Shown: positions 23,042 through 32,191 of the stretch, in pieces
How the letters are laid out: each line of letters begins with the position of its first letter
Numbering within the stretch: position 1 is the stretch's first letter
Origin: Chloroflexi bacterium UBA5189
Lineage (GTDB): Bacteria; Chloroflexota; Limnocylindria; Limnocylindrales; CSP1-4
Direction of reading: 5' to 3'
Assembly: GCA_002413045.1 (NCBI GenBank)
Contig: DHWF01000028.1
Location: 1-64,000, forward strand
Length of the DNA: 64,000 bases
The notes under the pieces: generated by a model
The model's input: only the letters and a program-made list of their open reading frames with translations
Database searches by the model: none
Told to the model about the DNA's origin: nothing
Translations under genes and position numbers: made by a program

Positions 23042-23812
23042 GTGGCAGTTCGAGCAAGGCGATCGGCGGTCGCGGTGGAGGCTGAGCGCCGTCTCCAGCA
23101 GCGACGCGCCCGCATCGGTGCGGACATCAAGGCAATGCGAACGCGTCGCAAATGGGCCCAGAAGGATCTGGGGGTAGAAGCAGACGTCGGCCGGCTCGTG
23201 ATCGGCCGTCTCGAGCGCGGCGAAGGCCAGCTCGACGTCGAGACGCTCGAACGATTGGCCGTTGCCTTCGGCGTGCCCCTCGCGATCGGATTTGATCGAG
23301 ACCTGCGCGATGAGGTTGCGGATGCGGGGCACCTTGCGATCCAGGAGGTGGTCCTTCGGCTGGCTCGGGCGGCGGGGTACTCGACACAGTTCGAGCTGCC
23401 GACGCGGCCGAATGAGCCGTGGCGATCGGCCGATGTGGCGTTGGGTAAGGAGGAACAGCACCGGGCGATCGAGATCGAATGCTGGAACACGTTCGGCGAC
23501 GTGGGCGCGGCGGTGCGGTCGAGTCGTCGCAAGGTGGTCGAGATCGGACAGCTTGCCGTCGGTCGCTGGGGTCCGGAGGCGTCGGCCGGACTCGTCTGGG
23601 TCGTGCGCGATACGGCCCGCAACCGAGCGCTCATCAATCGATACCCGGAGGTGTTCGCGACGACGTTTACGGGTTCGTCGCACGCCTGGGTCCGATGCCT
23701 GACGACCGGATTCCCGCCGCCGGATGGACCCGGACTCGTGTGGTGCGACGTCGCGAGTGGCCGGTTGCACGGCTGGCATCGGCGAGGGCGGCGAGGTGGC
23801 GAGGGCGAGTAG
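23042..23812 (+). CDS. XRE helix-turn-helix protein with nuclease-like C-terminal domain
   Basis: A 256-residue protein. Residues 20-85 form an XRE-type HTH (IKAMRTRRKWAQKDLG, DVGRLVIGRLERGEG, DVETLERLAVAFGVPLAIG). Residues 95-245 form a second domain with ADVALGKEEQHRAIEIECWN, then GDVGAAVRSSRRKVVEIGQL, WVVRDTARNRALI and GPGLVWCDV. The D-x(n)-ExE spacing and the following basic helix recall the PD-(D/E)XK nuclease core, although the usual Lys is replaced; this is inference. HTH proteins with such a tail are known in actinobacteria and Chloroflexota without assigned function. GTG at 23042 follows a GGGAG. The gene is convergent with the GT-C gene at 23816, three bases away. Confidence 0.8.
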   Translation: MAVRARRSAVAVEAERRLQQRRARIGADIKAMRTRRKWAQKDLGVEADVGRLVIGRLERGEGQLDVETLERLAVAFGVPLAIGFDRDLRDEVADAGHLAIQEVVLRLARAAGYSTQFELPTRPNEPWRSADVALGKEEQHRAIEIECWNTFGDVGAAVRSSRRKVVEIGQLAVGRWGPEASAGLVWVVRDTARNRALINRYPEVFATTFTGSSHAWVRCLTTGFPPPDGPGLVWCDVASGRLHGWHRRGRRGGEGE

Positions 23813-23815
23813 GCC

Positions 23816-25675
23816 CTACGGGCAGCGGATGCGGAAGGCGAGGACGTTGTCTAGGGCGCCGGGGTGGGCGGGGTCGTCGGGGAGCTGGAGGGGGACGAAG
23901 CAGTCCGAGCCGGGGGCGCCGGTGAGGATCGCGGCGGGCCAGGCGCCGGAGTTGTCAGCGCCGACGACGAGGAAGCGCGCCGGCGGGTCGAAGGTGCGCG
24001 CGAGGTCGAGGATGCTCGACGGTGACTCGTTCGGCAGCGCGATCGCGTGGTGGCGCGTCGCCTCGGCGAACCAGATCGGGAAGTCGGTGATGACGGGGCC
24101 CGGTTCCTGCGTGAGGTCGACGCCCGATCCGCCGGAAGCGAACGCCGCCGCCGCACCCGCGGGCGAGAACGCGTAGGCGATCGCCGCGTATTGGTCGGCG
24201 GTGTCACGGCCGGCGCGACCCTCGGTCGGCAGGAGGACCGCGCTGAACAGGAGGCAGCCCGTGATCGCGAAGGCGGGCCCGAGCCACGCCACCGGGTTCG
24301 TCCAGCCGCGGCGCTTGCCGACCCAGCCGATCAGCGAGTCGAGCACGAGGAGCGCCGAGATCACGAGCAGCACGTGGATCGCGCCCGCGGCGTGCAGGAA
24401 GGTGCCCCACGTGGTCGAGACGGGGAAGACCAGGGAGGCGACGAGGAAGGTGATGACCGAGAAGATGACGAGCGGTCGAAGCGGGTCGACGGCGAATCCC
24501 GAACGATCGACAGCCGCCGACGAGCCTGCGGAGGCTGCCGCGTCGGGGGCGACCGACGGGGCCGACGCGGCCGACGCGCCCGACGCGGCCGACGAGCTGC
24601 GCCCCGCACGACGGCCGACGACGCCGGGCAAGCCGATGAGCCCGACGACCGACAGCGGCACGCCGAGCAGCAGCAGCACCGACACGACGTTGTGGACGAT
24701 GCCGTCCCAGCGCAGCTCGAGGAGCTTGGCGAGGCCCGCGTCCAGGTAGCGCGCGAGGGTCGGCTGGACCTGCCACGCGAAGATGTCGCGTCCGTCGAGG
24801 CTGAGCGCATTCGTGAGGGCCTGGCCGGGGAGCGGGCTGCCGAACTCGATCCAATCGCGGAAGGCCCACGGCGCGAAGGTCAGGATCGCGACGAGGCCGA
24901 CGGGGATGACGTTGATGCCCCAGGCGCCGAGCCGATCGGACCGGTTCGAATACGCCCGGCGGACGTTCGACCATTCGATGAGCAGGAACGTGAGCGCCAG
25001 CCAGATCGCCTCGTTGCGGGTCAGGGCGGCAAGAGCGAACAACACGCCGAGCGCCACGCGCGCTCGAGATCTGCGGCCGAGATCCCGCGCGGTGCGGTCG
25101 ACGAAGGTGAGGATGCCCTCCTCGCGCACGTCATCGATGTTCACGCGCCGGCTGAGGCGAGTCATCAGCAGGCAGGCGACGAGCACGAGCGCGGCGAACG
25201 GCATGGTCGAGTCGGGCTGGACCGAGGCAAGCACGAGCGGCAGGTAGACCGCCGCGGTGAGGCCCGATCCGATGGCGAGCGTCCGGGCGCGGCCGGGCGT
25301 GAGGCGGCGCGCCTCGGCGACGTCCGCGGCGAGGCGCCAGGCGAGGACGGCGACGATCGAGCCGACGATCACCGACGACACCTGCGCCGCCGCAAACGTG
25401 GTCCCGAAGAGCGCCATCGGGATCGCCGCGAGGAGCGTCGGCAGCGGGAGCCAGACCTCGAATGCGGCGCGCGGGAAGGAGAGCGGCGGAGTCTGGAAGC
25501 TCCAGATCGCGTCGGTGGTCAGGCCGTGGCCCTCGACGAGGTTCCGCGCCACGCCCACGTAGTACGCGACATCCTCCGGCCGCGGGAACGTGATCTGCGT
25601 CGCCGCGATCGCGCGCACCAGGAGTGCGACGAGGAAGACGGCACCCGCGGACAGGACCGCTTCGCGGCGGCTCAT
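23816..25675 (-). CDS. GT39-like GT-C membrane glycosyltransferase
   Basis: A 619-residue polytopic protein. Helix 1 (VLSAGAVFLVALLVRAI) is followed by the acidic loop FPRPEDVAYYVGVARNLVEG, the layout of ArnT/PMT-type enzymes, then about ten more hydrophobic segments. A low-complexity Ala/Ser insert stands near residues 355-395 (SSAASGASAASAPSVAPDAA). The C-terminal 120 residues form an extracytoplasmic domain with two Cys residues (DCFVPLQL and the terminal IRCP) that could form a disulphide. It probably transfers a sugar from a polyprenyl carrier; donor and acceptor are unknown. It is paralogous to the next gene. Confidence 0.82.
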   Translation of the reverse strand: MSRREAVLSAGAVFLVALLVRAIAATQITFPRPEDVAYYVGVARNLVEGHGLTTDAIWSFQTPPLSFPRAAFEVWLPLPTLLAAIPMALFGTTFAAAQVSSVIVGSIVAVLAWRLAADVAEARRLTPGRARTLAIGSGLTAAVYLPLVLASVQPDSTMPFAALVLVACLLMTRLSRRVNIDDVREEGILTFVDRTARDLGRRSRARVALGVLFALAALTRNEAIWLALTFLLIEWSNVRRAYSNRSDRLGAWGINVIPVGLVAILTFAPWAFRDWIEFGSPLPGQALTNALSLDGRDIFAWQVQPTLARYLDAGLAKLLELRWDGIVHNVVSVLLLLGVPLSVVGLIGLPGVVGRRAGRSSSAASGASAASAPSVAPDAAASAGSSAAVDRSGFAVDPLRPLVIFSVITFLVASLVFPVSTTWGTFLHAAGAIHVLLVISALLVLDSLIGWVGKRRGWTNPVAWLGPAFAITGCLLFSAVLLPTEGRAGRDTADQYAAIAYAFSPAGAAAAFASGGSGVDLTQEPGPVITDFPIWFAEATRHHAIALPNESPSSILDLARTFDPPARFLVVGADNSGAWPAAILTGAPGSDCFVPLQLPDDPAHPGALDNVLAFRIRCP

Positions 25676-25741
25676 CAGGTCAGGGCGCCGAGGCGGGCGG
25701 CGATGGGGAGCGGCGAATCTCGCTCACGTGCCGCCGCGCGC

Positions 25742-27394
25742 TCACGTGCCGCACCTCGTATCGCCCGCGGTGGTGCACACCGGGTACAGCGCGAGTCTCG
25801 GCAGCCCGCCATCGGCCGCCGGCACGGAGAACACCGGCGCTCCGATCCACGGCACGTGCAGCGTGCCGGCAAGGACCGGTCCAAGCGCGCGCGCCGCATC
25901 GTCGCGCTCCACGACCAGCCAGCGCGTGTCGTAGGCGCGGGCGACGGACTCGATGACGTCGATCGGGTCGTCGGGGGTCACGACGCCGGGATGGCCCGTC
26001 CAGTACTTGATCCCGCCGGAATCGATCGAGAGGATCCGGTCGGCGGCGGGCACGTTGAGCCTCGTCAACGCAGCGGCGAGCGCGATCCGCGGCTGCCGCG
26101 ACCCGTCCCAGCCAGCCTGGACCTGGCCCGTGAAGATGACCGCGGTCGCAATGACGATCACGACCATGCCCCACGCGAAGACCGCGCCCGCGGCCTCGGC
26201 GTTCCACGTCCGCCGTCGCCGCGCGAGCCAGCCGACCAGGATCAGGATCCCCTCCACCGACAGGATCGATGCGTGCGGCGCCAGCCCGATCGCCGTATGG
26301 ATGAACGCGCCACCCGGGACGTGGAGCGGGTACAGGAAGGTCGCGCCCGCAAAGGCCAGGAACGTGTACACGAACCACGGCCCAAAGTCCTTCGAGTGGC
26401 GCTTCGAGATGATCCCGATGATCAGGAACGGCACCAGGACGACGCTCGAGATCAAGATCACGAAGTTGCCCAGCGCATCGACGAATCCGGCCCAGCGGGA
26501 GGCGATGATCGGGCCCCAGCCCTGGGCCAGGAAGCGCTGGAGTGTCGGGTCGGCGGTGATCGAGTTCCACTCCTGGATCGTCCGGATCCAGAGCGCCGCG
26601 CCGTTGGACGAGGTCGGCGAGATCGAGCCGAAGACCTCCAGCTGGCGCAGCCACCACGGGCCCATGACGAGCATGAACAGCGCGAACGCCCCGACGCCGG
26701 CGAGGACCGAGATCGGCGGCCGATCGTCGGTTCGGGCCCACGATCGATTGCCGCGTCGGGCGCGCCACGAGCGCAGTCGATCCGCCAGCCAGACGAGCCC
26801 GATCGCCGCGCCGATGAGGATGCCGTCGTTCCGGGCAAGCGTGGCCAGCCCTGCGAGCAGGCCCGCGATCGCGAACGAGCGCTGATCGCCCTTCAGCCCG
26901 CGAGCCGTCAGCCAGAGCGTCGCCGCGACGAGCGGGTGGAGGATCGCGAAGTTCTCGGGCTGGCCGAGGAAGACCGTCGCGGCGCCCGGGATGGCAGACA
27001 GCACGCCTGCCGCGATCCCGACGACCGGCCGGCAGCCGGCGTCGCGCGCGATGAGCCAGGTGAGGGGGGCGACGAGGGCGCCGATCAGGATCCCGGGGAT
27101 CGCGCTGGCGAGGGCGGTTGGCCCGAGGAGCGAGATGAACGGCGCCTGCAGGAAGCTGTCGAGCGGCAGCCAGTGGGCGTTCGACGGGATCGGCAGGACG
27201 GCTGGGTTCGGCAGGTGGTTGCCGACCTCGGCGAAGATCCAGACGAAGTCGATGTTGAGGCCGTGGCCGGCGGCGATCGCGCGGGCGACGTCGACGTAGT
27301 AGAACGAATCCGGGTAGGCGGGATCCGGGAACATCGCCACGAGCACGGCTCGCACGGCGACAGCAAGGCCAAACAACGCGACCGGGATCCGCAC
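25742..27394 (-). CDS. GT39-like GT-C membrane glycosyltransferase
   Basis: A 550-residue polytopic protein similar in layout to its downstream neighbour: helix 1, the acidic loop PDPAYPDSFYYVDVARAI, then GHGLNIDFVW matching GHGLTTDAIW of the paralogue. A loop LPIPSNAHWLPLDSF precedes helix 3. A C-terminal extracytoplasmic region (about 410-550) carries RILSIDSGGIKYWTGHPG and a Cys pair (VCTTAGDTRC). It starts at GTG 27394, is divergent from the GT87 array, and ends 66 bases before the next GT-C gene, so the two probably form one operon. Confidence 0.83.
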   Translation of the reverse strand: MRIPVALFGLAVAVRAVLVAMFPDPAYPDSFYYVDVARAIAAGHGLNIDFVWIFAEVGNHLPNPAVLPIPSNAHWLPLDSFLQAPFISLLGPTALASAIPGILIGALVAPLTWLIARDAGCRPVVGIAAGVLSAIPGAATVFLGQPENFAILHPLVAATLWLTARGLKGDQRSFAIAGLLAGLATLARNDGILIGAAIGLVWLADRLRSWRARRGNRSWARTDDRPPISVLAGVGAFALFMLVMGPWWLRQLEVFGSISPTSSNGAALWIRTIQEWNSITADPTLQRFLAQGWGPIIASRWAGFVDALGNFVILISSVVLVPFLIIGIISKRHSKDFGPWFVYTFLAFAGATFLYPLHVPGGAFIHTAIGLAPHASILSVEGILILVGWLARRRRTWNAEAAGAVFAWGMVVIVIATAVIFTGQVQAGWDGSRQPRIALAAALTRLNVPAADRILSIDSGGIKYWTGHPGVVTPDDPIDVIESVARAYDTRWLVVERDDAARALGPVLAGTLHVPWIGAPVFSVPAADGGLPRLALYPVCTTAGDTRCGT

Positions 27395-27455
27395 GAAGCC
27401 GGACTCTACCAGTCAGCCGGACCGCATCTGGTCCTCGAAAGTACTTCCGGCGCTG

Positions 27456-27483
27456 TTGACTGTACGCGCCAAGGCCCGATCCT
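27456..27483 (+). promoter_or_regulatory. Candidate promoter of the GT87 array
   Basis: TTGACT (27456-27461), a 16-base spacer, and GATCCT (27478-27483) lie nine bases before the ATG at 27493. If they are used, the array message would have almost no leader. The -10 match is moderate. Confidence 0.4.
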
Positions 27484-27492
27484 TGACGGCCG

Positions 27493-28425
27493 ATGGGGGC
27501 CTTCAGCCGACTGCGCTCGTACCGCCTGAGTCCATGGGGCCGCACCTGGCTGAGCCGGGGTGTGGCGCTCGTGGGATTCGGGCTGCTCGCGAAGATCCTG
27601 CTCGAGACCGGGATCGTGGGCGCGGGCGGTGCCGGCGGAACCGACGCGAACGATTACTGGGTCGCCGCCCACCACGTCGCGACCGGCGAGCCCCTCTATA
27701 CCGCCGCGTACGGCAGCTACCTCGCGTATTCGTACCCGCCGGTGTTCGCGCAGCTCCTGTCGCCGCTATCCGCGCTGCCGCCGGCCGCGTTCGTATGGCT
27801 ATGGCGGGCTGTCGAGCTCGTTGCGCTGCGGGTCACGGTGGGGAGCTGGACGCGGACCGGGGTCGCGCTCCTGGTGTTCCCGCCGACGATCCTCGAGATC
27901 GAAACGGGCAACGTGCACCTCGTGATGGCGGCCGTGTGCGCGCTGGCGATGCGGGGCAGCAGCTTCGCGATCGTGCCGGCCGGACTCCTGAAGTTCGCCT
28001 CCGCGCCGCTCGCGCCGATCGGGTTCCTGCGGGATCGGCGCGGGTTCCTGACCGGCGCACTCGTCGCCGGAGTGGTCCTGCTCGCCTCCGTGGCGCTCGC
28101 GCCGCGCGCCTGGTCGGACTACCTCGCGTTCCTGGACAGCAATGTGCTGCCGAACGTGCCCGCCGTCGCGCTGACGATCATTCCGCTCCCGGTGCGGCTA
28201 GTGATTGCCGCCCTGCTCGGCCTCGCGGCCGTCAGATTCACCCGTCTCGCTCCCGTGGCGGTCCTCCTCGCCTATCCCGTCGTCTGGGCAACGAGCCTGA
28301 GCACGCTGGTCGCGGTTGTCGCGCCGATCCCCGCCGGAGCTCGAGCAGCGCAGCTCCCGTGGCGCGCCGCGCTCCAGTGGCGACCCGGCGCGCGGCGCCC
28401 TGACGAGCTGGTCCCGGCGCCATGA
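27493..28425 (+). CDS. GT87/DUF2029 membrane glycosyltransferase, array copy 1
   Basis: A 310-residue polytopic protein that opens a run of five overlapping GT87 genes. It keeps the standard motifs: DANDYWVAAHHVATGEPLY in the first outer loop (acidic residue), YLAYSYPPVFAQLL (YPP) and LEIETGNVHLVMAA. The TKxTxG block of copies 2-4 is replaced by LLKFASAPLAP. The tail from residue 285 is basic and cytoplasmic. Stop and next start overlap as ATGA. It is expected to act on the outer face with a polyprenyl-phosphate sugar. Confidence 0.85.
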   Translation: MGAFSRLRSYRLSPWGRTWLSRGVALVGFGLLAKILLETGIVGAGGAGGTDANDYWVAAHHVATGEPLYTAAYGSYLAYSYPPVFAQLLSPLSALPPAAFVWLWRAVELVALRVTVGSWTRTGVALLVFPPTILEIETGNVHLVMAAVCALAMRGSSFAIVPAGLLKFASAPLAPIGFLRDRRGFLTGALVAGVVLLASVALAPRAWSDYLAFLDSNVLPNVPAVALTIIPLPVRLVIAALLGLAAVRFTRLAPVAVLLAYPVVWATSLSTLVAVVAPIPAGARAAQLPWRAALQWRPGARRPDELVPAP

Positions 28426-29333
28426 GCGCAGCCGCCGCCGCGACCCCCACTCCCTTCGCCAGCCCGCGGCCGCGCGCGCTCCGTGACGGCGCCGTCGTCG
28501 CGGGGCTGCTCTTTTTCGTCTACCTGTTCGTGATCGTGGCGCCGCAGTCGGCGACCGTCGGGTTCGATGCGCTGTCCTACTGGGTCTACTCGATCGCCGA
28601 CCCGTACAAGCTCGTGCACGGGACCATGGGCTCGTTCGTGTACTCGCCGGTCGCGGCGCGCCTCTTCCAGCTCGACTCGCTGATCCCGTTCTGGCAGTTC
28701 GTGTGGCTGTGGAGCGCGGTCCTCGTCGCGACTGCGATCTGGCTCGGCGGACGGCGCTGGCTGTGGGTGTTCGCCTTCCCGCCGGTCGCGTTCGAGCTGT
28801 ATCACGGCAACGTCCACCTGCTCATCGCCGCGGCGATCGCGCTCGGGTTCCGGTACCCGGCGGCCTGGTCGTTCGTGCTGCTGACGAAGGTCACGCCCGG
28901 CGTCGGGCTGATCTGGTTCCTGGTGCGGCGCGAGTGGCGGAGCCTGGCAATCGCGCTCGGCGTGACGGCCGTGCTCGTCGCGATCTCGCTGGCAATCGAC
29001 TTCCCGCTGTGGCAGCAATGGATCGACAAGGAGCTGCTCGTATCGCTCCGGCAGCCGCCGGACCAACCGCAGATCGCGATCCCGCTGCTGCTCCGGCTGC
29101 CTGCGGCCGCCCTGCTCGTCGGCTGGGGCGCGCTCACGAACCGCAAGTGGACGGTGCCGGTCGCCGCGGCGATCGCGATGCCGGTCCTGTGGGTGTCGGC
29201 GTTCTCCGTGCTCGCGGCCCTCCTCGCCATCGGTCGACCGGAGCTCCAGGAGCGACCGGCGCGCACGAAACCAGAGCCGAAGCCGGCCACGCCGGCCGCC
29301 GCCGCCCCGATTGACGAGCCCGCAAACCCATGA
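28422..29333 (+). CDS. GT87/DUF2029-like membrane protein, array copy 2
   Basis: A 303-residue polytopic protein. The first outer loop is GFDALSYWVYSIADPYKLVH. The usual YPP is replaced by FVYSPVAARLF. LYHGNVHLLIAA and LLTKVTPGVGLIWFLVRREW are conserved with copies 3 and 4 and with the gene at 6.6 kb. A Pro/Ala tail ends the protein. It overlaps both neighbours by four bases (ATGA). It arose by tandem duplication; whether the changed motif alters donor choice is open. Confidence 0.83.
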   Translation: MSAAAAATPTPFASPRPRALRDGAVVAGLLFFVYLFVIVAPQSATVGFDALSYWVYSIADPYKLVHGTMGSFVYSPVAARLFQLDSLIPFWQFVWLWSAVLVATAIWLGGRRWLWVFAFPPVAFELYHGNVHLLIAAAIALGFRYPAAWSFVLLTKVTPGVGLIWFLVRREWRSLAIALGVTAVLVAISLAIDFPLWQQWIDKELLVSLRQPPDQPQIAIPLLLRLPAAALLVGWGALTNRKWTVPVAAAIAMPVLWVSAFSVLAALLAIGRPELQERPARTKPEPKPATPAAAAPIDEPANP

Positions 29334-30199
29334 GCTTCCGCTGGGAATCGCTCCCGCCAACCCGACGTCGAGCCATCCGCGACGGGGCGATCGTCGCCGG
29401 CCTGATGTTCAACGTCGTCCTGGTCGTCCTGTGGGGGCCATCGCTGCTCCTCTGGTCTGACACCCTCAGCTGGCGGCTCCTCGACATGGCAGACCTCTAC
29501 GGGCGCGCACGGTCCAGCCTCCTCGCAACGGGCGGCTTCCTCTACTCGCCGGCGGCGGCGTGGCTGTTCCTGCCGCTCGCCGCGCTGCCCTGGCCGGCGT
29601 CGATCGTCGTCTATCTGGGCCTCGACCTCGCGGCGCTCACGATCCTGGCCCGGCGGCTGACGCCACTCCTGATCTTCGCGTTTCCGCCGGTCCTGCTCGA
29701 GCTCATCAACGGCAACATCCATCTGTGGATGGCGCTGGCGATCTGGGTCGGATTGCGCTGGCCCGCGGCCTGGAGCTTCATCTTCCTGACCAAGGTCACG
29801 CCGGGCATCGGCGTCGTGTGGTTTGCGGCGAGGCGCGAGTGGCGCAATCTCGCCATCGCGCTTGGCGCCACGGCCGGCATCATGGCCATCGGGTTTGTGA
29901 TTGCTCCGAAGCAATGGCTCGACTGGTTCAGCCTCCTCGCCGGCGCGTCATCGATGCCGGTCGCGACGATCCTGCCGCCCCTGTGGCTCCGGATCCCCAT
30001 TGCCGCAGCGATCGCCTGGTACGCGGGGCGAACGGGTCGCGCTTGGCTGGTCCCGGTCGCCTGCCTCGTCGCCATGCCGACGGTCTGGATCCAGAGCACC
30101 GCGCTGCTGGTGGCCTGCTTCCCGCTCTGGCGCGAACGAGCGCGGTGGCTGCCAGCCGGTACGCGCGAGCCCAGCCTCGTCCCGGTGATCGCGTCGTGA
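29330..30199 (+). CDS. GT87/DUF2029-like membrane protein, array copy 3
   Basis: A 289-residue polytopic protein. The first outer loop is LLWSDTLSWRLLDMADLYGR. The YPP position reads FLYSPAAAWLFLPL. LINGNIHLWMALAIW and FLTKVTPGIGVVWFAARREW are very close to copy 4 (LVNGNIHLFMALFIW, LLSKVTPGVGIVWFVARREW), so the copy 3/4 split is the youngest in the array. It overlaps copy 2 by ATGA and copy 4 by GTGA. Confidence 0.83.
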   Translation: MSFRWESLPPTRRRAIRDGAIVAGLMFNVVLVVLWGPSLLLWSDTLSWRLLDMADLYGRARSSLLATGGFLYSPAAAWLFLPLAALPWPASIVVYLGLDLAALTILARRLTPLLIFAFPPVLLELINGNIHLWMALAIWVGLRWPAAWSFIFLTKVTPGIGVVWFAARREWRNLAIALGATAGIMAIGFVIAPKQWLDWFSLLAGASSMPVATILPPLWLRIPIAAAIAWYAGRTGRAWLVPVACLVAMPTVWIQSTALLVACFPLWRERARWLPAGTREPSLVPVIAS

Positions 30200-31065
30200 T
30201 CGAGGCGCTGCGGCAGGAATCGTGGCGCCGCGCCCTTCGTAACAGCCTCATCGTCGCCGGCGCGGTGTTCAACGCGTGGTTCCTGATCGTCTGGGTGCCG
30301 CGCCTGTTCCTGTTCGTGGATGCCCGCAGCTGGTGGGGCATCGACCTCCACAACCTGTACGGCCTGGCGAACCAGTCGCTCCTGGCCGATGGCGCGTTCA
30401 GGCTCGCGCCGATCTTCGCGTGGCTGCTGTACCCACTGACGCTGCTGTCGTGGCCCGCGTTCATCGCCGTCTTCACGGGCCTGAACCTGCTGGCGGTGCT
30501 CGCCGTCGGGCGACGCCAGGCCCTCCTGCTCCTCATCGCCTTCCCGCCGATCCTGCTCGAGCTGGTCAACGGGAACATCCACCTGTTCATGGCGCTGTTC
30601 ATCTGGGCGGGCCTGCGGTGGCCGGCCGCCTGGGCGGGCATCCTCCTCTCGAAGGTCACACCAGGAGTCGGGATCGTGTGGTTTGTCGCGCGCCGGGAGT
30701 GGCGCAACCTGGCGATTGCGCTCGGGGCAACCGCGGCGATCATCGCGGTCGGCCTCCTCATCGATCCAACCCTGTGGAGCCAGTGGGTGAACTCCTTGGT
30801 CATCGCGGCCGGGCAACCCAGGGTTGGTGACATTCCGTCGGTGATCGGGCGATTGCCGTTCGCGGCCGCGCTCGCGTGGTACGCGGGCCGCACGAGCCGC
30901 GCGTGGTTGGTGCCGTTCGCGTGCGTGCTCGCGATGCCGACGATCTGGATCCAGAGCTCGGCGCTGCTGCTGGCGAGCTTCCCGCTGTACTGGGAACGCG
31001 CGCGCTGGCAGACGAAGCCCGCGCAGTCCGCGCCGACCGCCCCGATCCCCGCGGTGGCAACGTGA
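30196..31065 (+). CDS. GT87/DUF2029-like membrane protein, array copy 4
   Basis: A 289-residue polytopic protein starting at GTG 30196, which overlaps the previous stop. The first outer loop is LFVDARSWWGIDLHNLYGLA. The YPP motif is lost entirely (FRLAPIFAWLLYPL), while GNIHLFMA and SKVTPGVGIVW are kept. Its C-terminal half is close to copy 3 (AWYAGRTSRAWLVPFACVLA against AWYAGRTGRAWLVPVACLVA). The reading frame is intact, so it is presumably still functional. Confidence 0.83.
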   Translation: MIEALRQESWRRALRNSLIVAGAVFNAWFLIVWVPRLFLFVDARSWWGIDLHNLYGLANQSLLADGAFRLAPIFAWLLYPLTLLSWPAFIAVFTGLNLLAVLAVGRRQALLLLIAFPPILLELVNGNIHLFMALFIWAGLRWPAAWAGILLSKVTPGVGIVWFVARREWRNLAIALGATAAIIAVGLLIDPTLWSQWVNSLVIAAGQPRVGDIPSVIGRLPFAAALAWYAGRTSRAWLVPFACVLAMPTIWIQSSALLLASFPLYWERARWQTKPAQSAPTAPIPAVAT

Positions 31066-32186
31066 CCGGCGGCAGGGACGAATACGGCCCCTTGGACCAG
31101 TACGGCGACGAGGAGGAACCCCCGCCGCCGGTCATGCCCTGGCGTGCCGCCGCGCCATCGACGCCCTCGGAGGCGACGCACAAGGTCGTCAACGAGGTCT
31201 ACGACGACGAGATCCCCGTCCCCAGTCGCACGGAGCGAGCCGCCGCCACGGCAGCGCGCACGAGAGCCGCGATCCCGCCCGCGATCGGCCATGCGCTGCG
31301 ACTGCTCCTCTTCGCGGCGGCCGTCATCGGCGCCCTCGCCGGCATCGGCGTCGCGTGGCAGCACGTCGTGAACGACCCGCTCGCGGATGCCCACGCGTAC
31401 TACGAGGCCGCCGCGCGCCTGAATGACGGCCAGCCGCTCTACCCCGCCGGCATCGATCCCAGCAGCAACCACATCTACCTGTACCCGCCGATGCTCGCAG
31501 TCGTGCTCCGGCCCCTCGCGCTGTTGCCGTTCCAGTGGTTCGCGCTGGCGTGGGAGCTGGTCGTCGTGGCGAGCTTCGTAGCGCTCCTGCGCGTGCTCGG
31601 GGTGCGCCGGAAGCAGACATGGCTCGCCATCGGGCTACTTGGCGTGCCGATCGGGTGGGCGCTGACGATCGCCCAGGCCCAGATCCCGATGACCCTGCTG
31701 CTGGCCATCGGCCAGCCGTGGTCGATTGCCCTCGCCGCGAACCTGAAGCTGACGCCCGTGCTCGTGGCGATCTGGTGGTTCGGGCGGCGCGACTGGCAGT
31801 CGGTGATCGCGTTCCTCGTCTGGATGGGCCTCCTCGCCGCCGCGCAGGTCGTGCTCGAACCGGGCGGGTCTGCCGCGTTCTTCAGCAACGTCGGGTTCGG
31901 GCAGATCGGCGAGGTTCGGAACATCTCGCCGTACGTGCAGTCGCCGGTCCTGTGGATCGTGCTTGTGCTCGTGGGCGCGCTCCTGACGCTCGCGCTGGCA
32001 AGAACGCGCTGGGGCTGGGCGGCCGCGGTGACGCTCGCGACACTGTCGCCGCCGCGCCTGCTCGTGTACATGCTCACCGGGCTCCTCGCCGCAATCCGCC
32101 AGCCGAAGATCGCCGGCGAACCGGACCCGGTTGACCCGGGCAACCTTTCCGATCCCGCCGCCGCGTACAGCCGGGCCGTCCGATAG
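31062..32186 (+). CDS. GT87/DUF2029 membrane glycosyltransferase, array copy 5
   Basis: A 374-residue protein starting at GTG 31062 (GTGA overlap). Unlike copies 1-4 it has an 80-residue charged, Pro-rich cytoplasmic N-terminus (DQYGDEEEPPPPVMPWRAA), then helix 1, DPLADAHAYYEAAARLNDG, an intact IYLYPPMLAVVL, and IAQAQIPMTLLL in place of GN(V/I)HL. It is a more distant paralogue that keeps the canonical YPP. It ends six bases before the convergent methyltransferase gene. Confidence 0.84.
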   Translation: MTGGRDEYGPLDQYGDEEEPPPPVMPWRAAAPSTPSEATHKVVNEVYDDEIPVPSRTERAAATAARTRAAIPPAIGHALRLLLFAAAVIGALAGIGVAWQHVVNDPLADAHAYYEAAARLNDGQPLYPAGIDPSSNHIYLYPPMLAVVLRPLALLPFQWFALAWELVVVASFVALLRVLGVRRKQTWLAIGLLGVPIGWALTIAQAQIPMTLLLAIGQPWSIALAANLKLTPVLVAIWWFGRRDWQSVIAFLVWMGLLAAAQVVLEPGGSAAFFSNVGFGQIGEVRNISPYVQSPVLWIVLVLVGALLTLALARTRWGWAAAVTLATLSPPRLLVYMLTGLLAAIRQPKIAGEPDPVDPGNLSDPAAAYSRAVR

Positions 32187-32191
32187 GTCGG

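Noticed and set aside
22796..23779. A 327-codon minus-strand frame over the XRE/nuclease-like gene
   Set aside because: The plus-strand protein has a recognisable HTH and conserved second domain; the antisense frame has no domain. Only its tail inside the repeat element was kept as a possible peptide.
24047..27529. An 1160-codon open frame on the plus strand
   Set aside because: It is antisense to two GT-C genes with clear membrane helices; its translation is an Arg/Asp/Glu mix without domains.
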